Assembly: GCF_001905845.1 (NCBI RefSeq)
Contig: NZ_LIVZ01000005.1
Coordinates: forward strand, 558,001 to 622,000
Source: Streptomyces sp. TSRI0107
GTDB taxonomy: Bacteria; Actinomycetota; Actinomycetes; Streptomycetales; Streptomycetaceae
Direction of reading: 5' to 3'
Length of the DNA stretch: 64,000 bases
The position numbers and the translations under genes were made by a program. Position 1 is the stretch's first letter, and the number at the start of each line of letters is the position of its first letter. Below the pieces are notes generated by a model. The model was not told the DNA's origin. It saw nothing but the letters and a program-made list of their open reading frames with translations, and did not search any database. Below are positions 38,801 to 47,319 of the stretch, piece by piece.

Positions 38801-40576
38801 ATGACCGACGAGCAGCACAAGCAGGACGTGGAGCGTGCCTCCAACCAGAACAACTTCGCCGACATTGCCCGGAACGTCGAGCACTCGAAGGGCGACGGGT
38901 TCCTCACCGGGTTTGTGAACGACTCCCTGCGAGCGGTGGTGGGGTCCACCGCTCCGGGCAAGGCCGTCTTCGGTAGCACGGACTTCGGTGCGAAGGATCT
39001 CGACCTCAACGAGATGGTCGACCTGGTCGAGCAGACGAACCCCGAGGACCTGGAGTCGTCCGGCAAGGCGCTGTGGGACGCGCGCGACGCCATCAAGGCG
39101 GCAGCGGATGAGCTCAGAGGTCGCATCGACAAGATCACATGGGAGGGCCAGGGCGGCAGCGCCTTCGATGATTACGGCGCTGCACTCGTCAAGAGCGCGG
39201 ATGGAGTGAGCGAGTTCGCTGGAAAGGCGGGAGACCAGCTCTCTGCCGCCGCGGTGGGGCTGGCCTCGGTGCGAGCGGCGATGCCGAAGCGTGACCCGCG
39301 GAACCTGAAGCGACCCGATAAGTTCACCGAGGCCGAGAAGACTGAGAAGAAGGACGAGTACGACGCTGCCGTCAAGGTGGAGAAGGACCGCCAAGAGGCG
39401 ATCAACCAGATGAACCGGTTGGCGTCTTACTACGCGGTCTCCAGCCAGCAGCTCTCGGCATTGCAGGAGAAGCCCCCGACGTTCGGGTCGTTGCCGGGTA
39501 TGGGGGTGCCGCAGCCCGAACGCACATACAGTGGACCGGGGGCAGCCGGTGCAGCGGCCGGTGGTGCGAGGGGTGATGCGGCCACCTACCACGCGCCGAC
39601 GGAGTCGCAGGGCCGCTCCGGTGTGGACGGCGTAACCGACACACAGGTTCCCCGCACCTCCGACAGGGGGACGGTCACGTACCCCGACGACGCTGTCGGT
39701 ACCACCATCGACAGCGTCGGCACTCTGCCGCCGACCACGACGACGCAGCCCACCGGGAACATGCCTCCGGTCACCGGAACGCCGCCTGCGACGGGCGGAC
39801 AGCCCGGCACCTTCGACAACTACGCGCCCACTGTCCCGGGCAGGGCCAACGGCAAGACCACGGGTGGGACGAGCGGGCCGCGTACTCCTATCACCGCCCA
39901 GGGGCGTACTCAGCCCGGTTTGACCAACCCGGCCAATGGGCGCACCACCGGTCCCGGTGCCAACCAGATGGGTCGTCCCACGGCGACGGGCCAGCCGGTT
40001 GCCAAGGGAACCGGTCCCGGTTCCAAGCCGTTCCCGATGGGGCAGTCGGGCGTGCACGGAGGCACTCCCCGCCCCGGCGGCACGGCCGCACCGCGGGCGA
40101 ACACCGGTCCGGCCACTGGTGCCGGGCGGGCGAACGGAGTGGTCGGCGGACGCCCCGCGACCACGGGTGGCGCGTCGGCGAAGGGCGGGCCGAAAGTCCC
40201 TCGCGGCACGGTGATCGGTGCGGGTCCGACCGCTGGTGCCCGGCCGTCGACTGGCGGTGCCGGACAGCGTGGCGTCTTCGGCGCGCCTCAGGCCGGCGTA
40301 AGGCCTGGTGCCGGCGCCGGTGGTGCTTCTCGTGGCGGTGCCACGGGAGGGACCAAGCCTGTGACAGCCAACCCGGCAGGGCGTAACTCCGCTGTTCAAG
40401 CGGAGCGCAACGGCATGACGCGCGGTGGCGCGGGACTCGTCCGGCGGCCTGGTAAGGGCAAGCCTGGCGAGGAGAACGAGACGCAGGGGTCGGAGCGTCC
40501 CGACTATGTGGTCGAGGACGAAGAGACGCACCTGCCCAACAAGCCCCGGCGCGATGTGCCGCCGGTCGTCAACTGA
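38801..40576 (+). CDS. WXG-type protein with long Gly/Pro/Thr-rich tail, candidate T7SS substrate
   Basis: 591 residues. The first 220 form helical hairpins with a WXG turn (WEGQGGSAF) and the flanking helices ESSGKALWDARDAIKAAAD-like and VKSADGVSEFAGKAGDQL. The rest (about 230-560) is disordered Gly/Pro/Thr-rich, with short basic patches, as in PPE-like or wall-spanning proteins. No signal peptide. ATG 38801, 2 nt after the upstream stop. It is followed by a mycosin with intact triad, which might process its tail (inference). Confidence 0.8.
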   Translation: MTDEQHKQDVERASNQNNFADIARNVEHSKGDGFLTGFVNDSLRAVVGSTAPGKAVFGSTDFGAKDLDLNEMVDLVEQTNPEDLESSGKALWDARDAIKAAADELRGRIDKITWEGQGGSAFDDYGAALVKSADGVSEFAGKAGDQLSAAAVGLASVRAAMPKRDPRNLKRPDKFTEAEKTEKKDEYDAAVKVEKDRQEAINQMNRLASYYAVSSQQLSALQEKPPTFGSLPGMGVPQPERTYSGPGAAGAAAGGARGDAATYHAPTESQGRSGVDGVTDTQVPRTSDRGTVTYPDDAVGTTIDSVGTLPPTTTTQPTGNMPPVTGTPPATGGQPGTFDNYAPTVPGRANGKTTGGTSGPRTPITAQGRTQPGLTNPANGRTTGPGANQMGRPTATGQPVAKGTGPGSKPFPMGQSGVHGGTPRPGGTAAPRANTGPATGAGRANGVVGGRPATTGGASAKGGPKVPRGTVIGAGPTAGARPSTGGAGQRGVFGAPQAGVRPGAGAGGASRGGATGGTKPVTANPAGRNSAVQAERNGMTRGGAGLVRRPGKGKPGEENETQGSERPDYVVEDEETHLPNKPRRDVPPVVN

Positions 40577-40600
40577 GTGCTAGCGAGGATTGACAACGCC

Positions 40601-41899
40601 ATGAAGTCAGGGACGACGCTCCTCGGGACATGGTGCGGCAGGCGGGTGCGTGCTGTGGGCGCGATCGTCGGCACCCTGGCTGCCGTGGGCGTGGGGCTGG
40701 CGCCGAACGCCGCTGCCGCCGACGCCAAGTCGCTGCAGTGGTACCTGGATCCGATGAAGACCGAGCAGATGTGGAAGGTCAGCACGGGCGAGGGTGTCAA
40801 GGTCGCCGTCATCGACAGCGGGGTGAACGCGAACACGCCGTCGCTGAAGGGGCAGGTGCTGGTCGACGAGGTTCCCAAGTCGGTGTCGTACAAAGTGACC
40901 GTCGACGACACTGGCCATGGAACGAGCATGGCGGAGCTGATCGCAGGTACGGGTGACGGAGGCGGCATCCAAGGGTTGGCGCCTGGGGCAAAGATCATCC
41001 CTTTCCGGGTGGCGACCGATGGTCAGGCGAACGAGGACATCAAGAGGGCGCCCCAGACACACCAAGCCCTCAGGGCGGCAGCGGATAGCGACGCCAAGAT
41101 CATTAACATCTCCATCGGCGGCATGTTCAGCGACGAGGACAAGGCCGCGGTCAATTACGCTGCTTCAAAGGGAAAGTTGCTCGTCGCAGCCGTCGGTAAC
41201 GACGGCTTTCCCGACGCGCCCGCCATACACCCCTACGTACTCGGTGTCGGCGCGGTCGACTCTTCCTACGAGGTGACGAAGTTTTCGGAGAAGTCGTCAC
41301 ACGGCTTCTCCGACCTGGTAGCGCCCGGTGAGGGGGTTCCCACCTGGTGCGACGGGAACTTCAAGTCGTACTGTGAGAAATCCGGAACCAGCCAGGCCAC
41401 CGCTCTCGTCTCCGCCTCCGCCGCCCTCATCTGGTCCGCCCACCCGGACTGGACCGTCAACCAGGTCACCCGTGCCCTGCTCGACACCGCCGGCCGCGGC
41501 TGGCCCAAGGACGATCCGAGCATGTACGCGGGCTACGGACTGATCCGTCCGCGAGTCGTCCTGGCGGACCCCAACTACGACGCCGGCGCGCCGGACGTCG
41601 ACCCCTTGGCGAAGGTGAACAAGGGTGACGTGCTCGCCAAGGCGGGGGCACGGGACGCGAGCAACACTGACAACACAGGCAGTGGGGACGACGCCTCGTC
41701 CGAGCCCTCCGCTTCTGCATCAGGCGCGTCACAGGCCCCGGAAAAGTCTTCAACCGGCGGCACATCGGCGGCAGGATCGAACACGAAGTCGGCCACCGAC
41801 GACAACAACACCCTGTGGATCGCGCTGGGCGGCGCGGCAGCGGTGATCGTGATCGGTGGAGCCGGTGCGGCCGTGCTGCGGGCGCGGCGCGCCAGGTGA
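40601..41899 (+). CDS. Second mycosin-like serine protease (intact triad)
   Basis: 432 residues. Signal peptide to about residue 40 (APNAAAADA), subtilisin domain with Asp72 (VAVIDSGVN), His106 (GHGTSMAEL), oxyanion Asn200 (AAVGNDG) and Ser264 (SGTSQATAL). A Ser/Thr/Gly-rich linker precedes a C-terminal membrane helix (about 406-428: LWIALGGAAAVIVIGGAGAA). ATG 40601 (GAGGA 12 nt upstream) is preferred over GTG 40577. It lies between the WXG-tail protein and esxBA. A close copy without His and Ser lies at 42846. Confidence 0.88.
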   Translation: MKSGTTLLGTWCGRRVRAVGAIVGTLAAVGVGLAPNAAAADAKSLQWYLDPMKTEQMWKVSTGEGVKVAVIDSGVNANTPSLKGQVLVDEVPKSVSYKVTVDDTGHGTSMAELIAGTGDGGGIQGLAPGAKIIPFRVATDGQANEDIKRAPQTHQALRAAADSDAKIINISIGGMFSDEDKAAVNYAASKGKLLVAAVGNDGFPDAPAIHPYVLGVGAVDSSYEVTKFSEKSSHGFSDLVAPGEGVPTWCDGNFKSYCEKSGTSQATALVSASAALIWSAHPDWTVNQVTRALLDTAGRGWPKDDPSMYAGYGLIRPRVVLADPNYDAGAPDVDPLAKVNKGDVLAKAGARDASNTDNTGSGDDASSEPSASASGASQAPEKSSTGGTSAAGSNTKSATDDNNTLWIALGGAAAVIVIGGAGAAVLRARRAR

Positions 41900-42010
41900 T
41901 CTGAACCAGCGGTCCGAGCCGAGTGGCCACGCGAGCGTGGGCGACTGGGTGCGGCCTCGCCATCTGAACCAATTCGACCCGAAGACAGACAGACGAAGGG
42001 AAGGCTGGCC

Positions 42011-42361
42011 ATGGCTATGGACCAGAAGCTCGAAGATGCAGCAGTAGTCAAGCTGCAGAAGCAGATGTACGAGAAGTACGAGGCCATCCGCAAGCGGGTG
42101 CACAACCTTCAGGGCGTCATCGACAGCCTTGAGGGCGGCCAGTGGCAGGGTATCGGTCGTGCTGAGTTCGACAAGAAGCAGTACGAGATCAACGAGTCTC
42201 TGGTCAAGATCGGCAACATCCTCGGTGAGGTCATGGAGGCCATGACCACGACGCGCAACATCAAGGACAGCAAGGAAGACGAGGTCCGCGCGGCGGTCAA
42301 CCGGATCAACCTCCAGGACGGTGCCCCCACCGTTCAGCCGTCTGCTTTCAACTCGATGTGA
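42011..42361 (+). CDS. esxB: WXG100 protein EsxB
   Basis: 116 residues. Helix-turn-helix with the W-x-G turn in GGQWQGIGRAEFDKK, helices about 10-45 and 58-95, and a C-terminal flexible tail (QDGAPTVQPSAFNSM). It is secreted as a heterodimer with EsxA by the type VII system; in S. coelicolor the pair is needed for normal sporulation (established for that species). ATG 42011 behind AAGGGAAGG. Named by order and similarity to the S. coelicolor pair. EsxA follows after 93 nt. Confidence 0.88.
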   Translation: MAMDQKLEDAAVVKLQKQMYEKYEAIRKRVHNLQGVIDSLEGGQWQGIGRAEFDKKQYEINESLVKIGNILGEVMEAMTTTRNIKDSKEDEVRAAVNRINLQDGAPTVQPSAFNSM

Positions 42362-42365
42362 GCGG

Positions 42366-42391
42366 CCTGAACCGAGGTCGTTCGGTTCAGG
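42366..42391 (+). other. Hairpin between esxB and esxA
   Basis: 10-bp arms CCTGAACCGA / TCGGTTCAGG (42366-42375, 42382-42391) with a 6-nt loop, just after the esxB stop. It may stabilise the esxB RNA end or reduce readthrough into esxA, setting the ratio of the two partners. Confidence 0.6.
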
Positions 42392-42454
42392 ACATCTAGC
42401 ACGACGGTTCACCCACATCATCCACCGCACACGAGCGAGACAAGGTAGGCAGGC

Positions 42455-42754
42455 ATGAGCCTCAACGGTGACGGGCTTTCCGTCTCTTATGACGCGCTGG
42501 ACTTCGCGGCCACCAACATCGGCAACGAGGCCAAGGCGCTGGAGCAGGACCTGGCGGAGCTCCGCAAGCTGGTCGAGAGCAGCAAGCAGTACTGGGCGGG
42601 TCAGGCCCAGGGCTCCTTCGGCGACAAGCTGGCCCGCTGGGACAAGGAGGCCAACGACATCCACCAGGCGCTGACGGGCATCGGCCACGTCGTCGGCCAG
42701 TCCGGTGGTACGTACATGGAAGGCGACAAGAAGGCCGCCAGCTACTTCCTGTAA
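42455..42754 (+). CDS. esxA: WXG100 protein EsxA
   Basis: 99 residues, typical WXG100 size. Helices about 12-43 and 55-85, with the turn WAGQAQGSF. The C terminus contains YMEGD, a Y-x-x-x-D export signal, and ends YFL. Partner of EsxB. ATG 42455 with GACAAGGTAGG upstream. A hairpin terminator follows at 42782. The YxxxD signal on this partner and not on EsxB shows which member should be recognised by EccC (inference). Confidence 0.9.
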   Translation: MSLNGDGLSVSYDALDFAATNIGNEAKALEQDLAELRKLVESSKQYWAGQAQGSFGDKLARWDKEANDIHQALTGIGHVVGQSGGTYMEGDKKAASYFL

Positions 42755-42781
42755 GAGGACGGCTGGTTCGCAGGACGATCA

Positions 42782-42814
42782 CAGGGTGGGCGCGCGCGGG
42801 AGGCGCCCACCCTG
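42782..42814 (+). terminator. Hairpin terminator after esxA
   Basis: 12-bp arms CAGGGTGGGCGC / GCGCCCACCCTG (42782-42793, 42803-42814), 9-nt loop, followed by CTGTTG. It limits transcription into the degenerate mycosin gene, which would then be made at lower level than the Esx pair. Confidence 0.75.
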
Positions 42815-42845
42815 CTGTTGTGCACGGAACGGGGCGAGGAACACC

Positions 42846-44087
42846 ATGACGTCAGAGAGGGGCCGGCGCGTGCGTGCCGCGGGCGGCGCTCTGGTGGGGG
42901 CCCTGGCCGTGGTCGTCACCACGACCACGGGACTCGCCCCGAACGCAGCCGCGGCCGACGCCCAGTCGAAGCAGTGGTATCTGAAGCCGATGCAGGCCGA
43001 GCGGATGTGGAAGGTCAGCACGGGAGAGGGCGTCAAGGTCGCCGTCATCGACACCGGCGTCAACGCCGACACGCCTTCGCTGAAAGGGCAGGTCCTCGTC
43101 GACGAGGTCCCCGAGGCCGTGGATTACCGCACCACCGACGACTACACCGGCGACGGCACCACCGTGGCCGAGTTGATCGCGGGTACGGGAGCGGGAGGCG
43201 GCCTGAAGGGTCTGGCACCCGGCGCCAAGATCGTTCCGTACCGAGTAGAGCTGGACGCCTTGCAAGTCGGGGCGAAGGAGCAGGAGAAGACCCCCGACCT
43301 CTCGGATGCCATCACGGCGGCAGCCGACACGGATGCGAAGATCATCAACTTGTCGCTCACCTGGAAGTGGGTCACCGGCAACGATGAGGCAGCGATCGAA
43401 TACGCGGCCTCCAAAGGCAAGTTGGTGATCGCGTCCGTCGGGATCGGAGAGGAGCGGAAAGTCGGTTTTCCCTCCGACCGTCCCTACGTGGTGGGAGTGA
43501 CGTCCAGCGATTCCTCCGGCACGGTGTCGAAGGGCACCGCACAGGGGTACGCCGACCTGGCGGCACCCGGCGAGAAGATCCCGCGCTGGTGTGACGAGAC
43601 CTTCCGCTCCTACTGCGTCGGCGAACCGGACACACGGACGGCCGCCGCCCTCGCCTCCGCCTCGGCCGCGCTGATCTGGTCCGCGCACCCCGACTGGACG
43701 GTGAACCAGGTCACCCGGTCGCTGATCGACACGGCCGGCCGCTCGTGGGCGAAGGACGACCCGAGCCGGTATGCGGGCTATGGACTCGTGCGCCCCCGCA
43801 AGGTCCTGGAGAACGCCGATTACGACCCCGGTCCCGCGGACGTCGACCCGCTCGCGAAGGAGAACGGCGGCGACCTGCTGGCCGACTCCGCCGCGGAGAA
43901 CTCGTCTGCACCGGACGACGACGCGGACCGGTCCTCGGCGGAGGCGTCGGTCGTCGAGGCATCGGCGACACCGTTCCGCAACCACTACCACCCCCTCTGG
44001 CTCTCCCTCTCCGCCGCGGCCACGGTCATCGGTCTCGCCACCACGGGAATCGCGGTCCTGCGGTTGCGGCAGGAGCGGGGGAGGTGA
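42846..44087 (+). CDS. Pseudo-mycosin: catalytic His, Ser and oxyanion Asn replaced
   Basis: 413 residues and colinear with the mycosin at 40601: the SLKGQVLVDEVP and IWSAHPDWTVNQVTR stretches are identical. The signal peptide (to about AAAADA) and C-terminal helix (about 385-405) are kept, and Asp69 is intact (VAVIDTGVN). His is Asp103 in TGDGTTVAEL, the oxyanion Asn is Ile200 in SVGIGE, and Ser is Arg264 in PDTRTAAAL. The reading frame is intact, so this is a maintained inactive protein, not a decayed gene. ATG 42846 behind GAGGAA. It ends in a GTGA overlap with the pseudokinase gene. It may act as a scaffold or decoy in the complex (inference). Confidence 0.88.
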   Translation: MTSERGRRVRAAGGALVGALAVVVTTTTGLAPNAAAADAQSKQWYLKPMQAERMWKVSTGEGVKVAVIDTGVNADTPSLKGQVLVDEVPEAVDYRTTDDYTGDGTTVAELIAGTGAGGGLKGLAPGAKIVPYRVELDALQVGAKEQEKTPDLSDAITAAADTDAKIINLSLTWKWVTGNDEAAIEYAASKGKLVIASVGIGEERKVGFPSDRPYVVGVTSSDSSGTVSKGTAQGYADLAAPGEKIPRWCDETFRSYCVGEPDTRTAAALASASAALIWSAHPDWTVNQVTRSLIDTAGRSWAKDDPSRYAGYGLVRPRKVLENADYDPGPADVDPLAKENGGDLLADSAAENSSAPDDDADRSSAEASVVEASATPFRNHYHPLWLSLSAAATVIGLATTGIAVLRLRQERGR

Positions 44088-45025
44088 CGGGGCAGATGCG
44101 GAAACAGCGACAGATCGGTCCGTACACCGTCGTCACCCGACTGGACAGCGGAAGCACCGCCCCGGGCGCCGCCCCGCCCGAGCACCGCTTCATCGCCCGC
44201 AGCCCCGACGGAGACCGCACCGTCCTGGTCGGCACGCCCTTGGCCACCACGGACGCACAGCGGTTCATGACCGAGGCCGACACCGCCCGCTACCTGGTCG
44301 GTCCCTGGATCCTCCCGACCACCGAACTGGCCGCCCACGGCGACCGGCCCTGGCACGCCCGGCCCTATCTTCCCGCCCTTCCGCTCCCCACCGCGCTCTC
44401 CGTGTACGGGGGGACCCTGCCCGAACGCACCGTGCGTGCCCTGGGAGTCGCACTGGCCGAGACCCTGGCCGTTCTGCACGGGCAGCAGCTGGCCCACGCG
44501 GGCATCTGCCCCGCCGCCGTCCTCCTCGCCGCGGACGGCCCCCGGCTCACCTGCTTCGGAGCCGTTCGCGCGGCCGCCCCGGACGGGACGCCCCGCCGTG
44601 AGGTGCCCGGGCTGGACGCCGGCAGCCTTCCGCCCGAGCAGGCGGCCGGTGGCCAACCGCGGCCCATGGGCGACGTCTACGCCCTGGGCGCGACCCTCGC
44701 CTACGCCGCCACCGGTCACACGGCACCCGCCCGGGAGGAACTGCCCCCGGTACTCCGCTCGATCGTTCCGCGCTGCCTGGCCCGTGATCCCGCCCACCGG
44801 CCGCAACTCGTGGAACTCATCGAGGTGTTGGCGGAACATGGTGTGCAGGTTCCGGCAGACTCCAGTCCCGGGACCCGAGCCGAGGCACTGCTCACCCCCG
44901 GCTGGCTGCCTGCACCGGTCGTCGCCGCCCTCGCCCATCAGTCGGCGGCCGTGCTCTCCGCGGAGATCCAGCTGCCTCCGCAGCCCCGCGCCCCGGCCCC
45001 CGCCGTCGCCCTCCCCGGCCACTGA
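44084..45025 (+). CDS. Protein-kinase-fold pseudokinase coupled to the pseudo-mycosin
   Basis: 313 residues with a bacterial Ser/Thr kinase fold from IGPYTVVTRLDSGS on. All catalytic positions have gone: the strand-3 Lys is Gly50 (TVLVGTPLA against VALKTMH in the next gene), HRDLKPSN is HAGICPAA (138-145) and DFG is CFG (157-159). The activation-segment PPEQA, the DVYALGATLAYAATG helix and the RPQLVEL region are kept. No membrane helix. Start GTG 44084, 4-nt overlap with the upstream stop, AGGAG upstream. I infer a binding partner or scaffold for the kinases downstream. Confidence 0.85.
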   Translation: MTGQMRKQRQIGPYTVVTRLDSGSTAPGAAPPEHRFIARSPDGDRTVLVGTPLATTDAQRFMTEADTARYLVGPWILPTTELAAHGDRPWHARPYLPALPLPTALSVYGGTLPERTVRALGVALAETLAVLHGQQLAHAGICPAAVLLAADGPRLTCFGAVRAAAPDGTPRREVPGLDAGSLPPEQAAGGQPRPMGDVYALGATLAYAATGHTAPAREELPPVLRSIVPRCLARDPAHRPQLVELIEVLAEHGVQVPADSSPGTRAEALLTPGWLPAPVVAALAHQSAAVLSAEIQLPPQPRAPAPAVALPGH

Positions 45026-45057
45026 CGGACCCCCGGCCACTGACGAACAAGAAGCCC

Positions 45058-47253
45058 ATGCCCCTCCCCCTCACCCACGACGACCCCGTCGCCCTAGGCC
45101 CCTACCGGCTCATCGCCCGGCTGGGCAGCGGCGGCATGGGGACCGTGTACGCGGCACGCTCCGCCGGCGGGCGTACGGTCGCGCTCAAGACCATGCACGC
45201 CGCCATCGCCGCCGATCCGGCCGCCCGTACCCGCTTCCGGCTGGAAGCCGACGCGGCCAGGGTCATCGGCGGCGAGTTCGGCGCACGGGTGGTGGACGCC
45301 GATCCGCTCGCCCCCACGCCCTGGCTGGCCACGGAGTACGTACTCGGGCCGCCGCTGGACGAGGCCGTCGAGACCTCGGGGCCGCTGCCCGAGGAGGCCG
45401 TACGCGCGCTGGGCGCCGCCCTGTGCTCGGCGCTCGGCCGGCTGCACGGCTCGGAAGTCGTCCACCGCGATCTCAAGCCGTCCAACATCCTGGTCACCGC
45501 CTACGGGCCGAAGCTCATCGACTTCGGCATCGCGCGGGCCATCGGCGACGACCGGCTCACCCGGGTCGGCGCCGCGGTCGGCACGCCGGCCTTCATGTCC
45601 CCGGAGCAGGCGACCGGGCAGGACCACGACGCGGCGGGAGACGTCTTCGCGCTCGCCGGAGTGCTCGTCTTCGCGGCCACCGGGCGGGCGCCGTTCGGTC
45701 ACGGCCAGACCCAGGACCTGCTCTACCGGGTCCGGTACGCCGACCCGGACCTCACCGGCGTACCCGCCGCTCTCGTTCCCGTCCTGGCGCAGTGCCTGGA
45801 CAAGAACCCTTTCCAGCGACCGACCACCGCCGAACTGGCCGCCCGGCTCCACGACGGCACCGGTCACTTCGCCGGCCATCTCCCCGATGCGCTGCTCGCG
45901 GAGATCGCCCGTCGCGCGACCGAGGTCTGGCACATCACCCCGCAGCGGCTCCCCGCCCCGTCTCCTGAGGAGGCAGGTGACGCGCCGGAGCCCGCAGTGA
46001 TGTCCCGGCGGCGACTGCTGCTGGCGGGCAGCGGCCTGACGGTGGCCGCGGTGGCCGCCGGCGCGGGAGCCTGGGCGTGGAGCCGGCGGCCGGCTTCGGA
46101 ACCGGCTCCACCCGTCGTCGGCCCGAGCAACAGCGTGCTGCCCACCAAGGACCTCGACTCGATCTGGCAGCGGCAGATCTCCGACCCGGCGTACGACCAT
46201 CCGGCCGAGCCGCTCGTCGTACGGGACCTGGTCAGCGTGGTGACAGGCTCGGGGCTGGCCGGAATCGACGCCACTACAGGGGACGTCCGGTGGACGACGG
46301 GGAACTCCGAGCCACCGTGGATCGTGGCGACGGACGGCGAGCGGATCGTGCGGCTCGCGGAGGGGGCCGACGAGGAGGAGGGCAAGGCCGGCGGGCCTCC
46401 GATGATGCTCGTGTCCCTGAACCCCGCGACCGGCAAGGCCGGGGAAACCTTCGCGTCGTTCACGGATCTCAACGGCGCCATGCTCTATGACCAGCTCCTG
46501 TGCACGGCCGACGGCGTCGCGTACGTCGCGGCGGGCCGGGGCAAGCACGATGTCTATTTCCGGGCGTCGCAGTCCTGGTTCCTGCTCGCCGTCGACCTCG
46601 GCACCGGAAAGCGGCTGTGGACCGTGCCGCTGCCCGGCCGTGCGGACGGATCGGAGCGCCTGTACTTCCTCACGGCTCGTGTCGTGGGCCGCCATCTGGT
46701 GGCGCTGCGGGAGACCAACGACGGCAAGGTGCGCGTCGTCGTCCATGACACCCGCACGGGTGCCGTCCGCTGGGAGAAGCCGCTCGACGGCCGGTCACCG
46801 GACCGCCTGCGGCAGCCCCTCGCGGCCGACTCCCGCAACCTCTACCTGGGCACCGGCCGCCTCCAGGCACTCCGGCTGAGCGACGGCAGCCAGGTGTGGG
46901 ACTCCTCGACGGAACGCCCCGGTCGCACCTATGGCCTTCCGGCCGTCAAGGACGGTGTGGTGTACGCCGTCGAGAAGGGCCTCGGCCTGGTCGCGGTGGA
47001 CGCCGGCAGTGGACGGGTCACCTGGGAGGAGAAAGGCGGCGGGGGAGCGAAGGCGGACCTGACGGCGGCCCCCGTCATCGGGACCGACCACGTCTACAGC
47101 AGGCGGTCCTCGGAACTCTGGGCGATCGATCTCTCGTCCCGTACACCCACTCGCTCCTACGGGACCACCGGCGACCGTTTCGTCGCTCATGAGAAGGCAG
47201 AGGTGACCGTCGCGCTCGGCGGCAAGTTCCTCGCCGCCTTCCCCTTGGAGTAA
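45058..47253 (+). CDS. Membrane Ser/Thr protein kinase with PQQ-type beta-propeller
   Basis: 731 residues. Cytoplasmic kinase domain (about 14-270): glycine loop GSGGMGTVY, Lys44 (VALKTM), catalytic HRDLKPSN with Asp138, IDFGIAR with Asp155 and SPEQATG. Then a linker, one membrane helix (about 319-341, preceded by SRRR) and an extracytoplasmic repeat domain (about 350-731) with SGLAGIDATTGDVRWTTG-like blades. It could sense an external signal with the propeller and phosphorylate intracellular targets. ATG 45058; 32 nt from the pseudokinase, so in one unit. Confidence 0.9.
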   Translation: MPLPLTHDDPVALGPYRLIARLGSGGMGTVYAARSAGGRTVALKTMHAAIAADPAARTRFRLEADAARVIGGEFGARVVDADPLAPTPWLATEYVLGPPLDEAVETSGPLPEEAVRALGAALCSALGRLHGSEVVHRDLKPSNILVTAYGPKLIDFGIARAIGDDRLTRVGAAVGTPAFMSPEQATGQDHDAAGDVFALAGVLVFAATGRAPFGHGQTQDLLYRVRYADPDLTGVPAALVPVLAQCLDKNPFQRPTTAELAARLHDGTGHFAGHLPDALLAEIARRATEVWHITPQRLPAPSPEEAGDAPEPAVMSRRRLLLAGSGLTVAAVAAGAGAWAWSRRPASEPAPPVVGPSNSVLPTKDLDSIWQRQISDPAYDHPAEPLVVRDLVSVVTGSGLAGIDATTGDVRWTTGNSEPPWIVATDGERIVRLAEGADEEEGKAGGPPMMLVSLNPATGKAGETFASFTDLNGAMLYDQLLCTADGVAYVAAGRGKHDVYFRASQSWFLLAVDLGTGKRLWTVPLPGRADGSERLYFLTARVVGRHLVALRETNDGKVRVVVHDTRTGAVRWEKPLDGRSPDRLRQPLAADSRNLYLGTGRLQALRLSDGSQVWDSSTERPGRTYGLPAVKDGVVYAVEKGLGLVAVDAGSGRVTWEEKGGGGAKADLTAAPVIGTDHVYSRRSSELWAIDLSSRTPTRSYGTTGDRFVAHEKAEVTVALGGKFLAAFPLE

Positions 47254-47277
47254 GCGGCCACTTGGAGTAAGCGGCCA
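47244..47277 (+). repeat. 17-bp tandem duplication spanning the stop codon
   Basis: CTTGGAGTAAGCGGCCA at 47244-47260 is repeated exactly at 47261-47277. The first copy holds the kinase TAA at 47251-47253; the second repeats it out of the reading unit. Looks like a recent replication slip. Confidence 0.85.
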
Positions 47278-47319
47278 CCGGACCCGACGACCCCGATCCC
47301 GACAGAAGGCTGATCAGCG

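Noticed and set aside
40577..40600. GTG 40577 as start of the second mycosin
   Set aside because: It has no ribosome-binding site and adds an un-signal-like MLARIDNA; ATG 40601 gives a normal signal peptide.
42846..44087. Calling the third mycosin a decayed pseudogene
   Set aside because: The frame is intact, codon bias is normal, signal peptide and anchor are kept, and the next gene is translationally coupled; it is better treated as a functional inactive protein.
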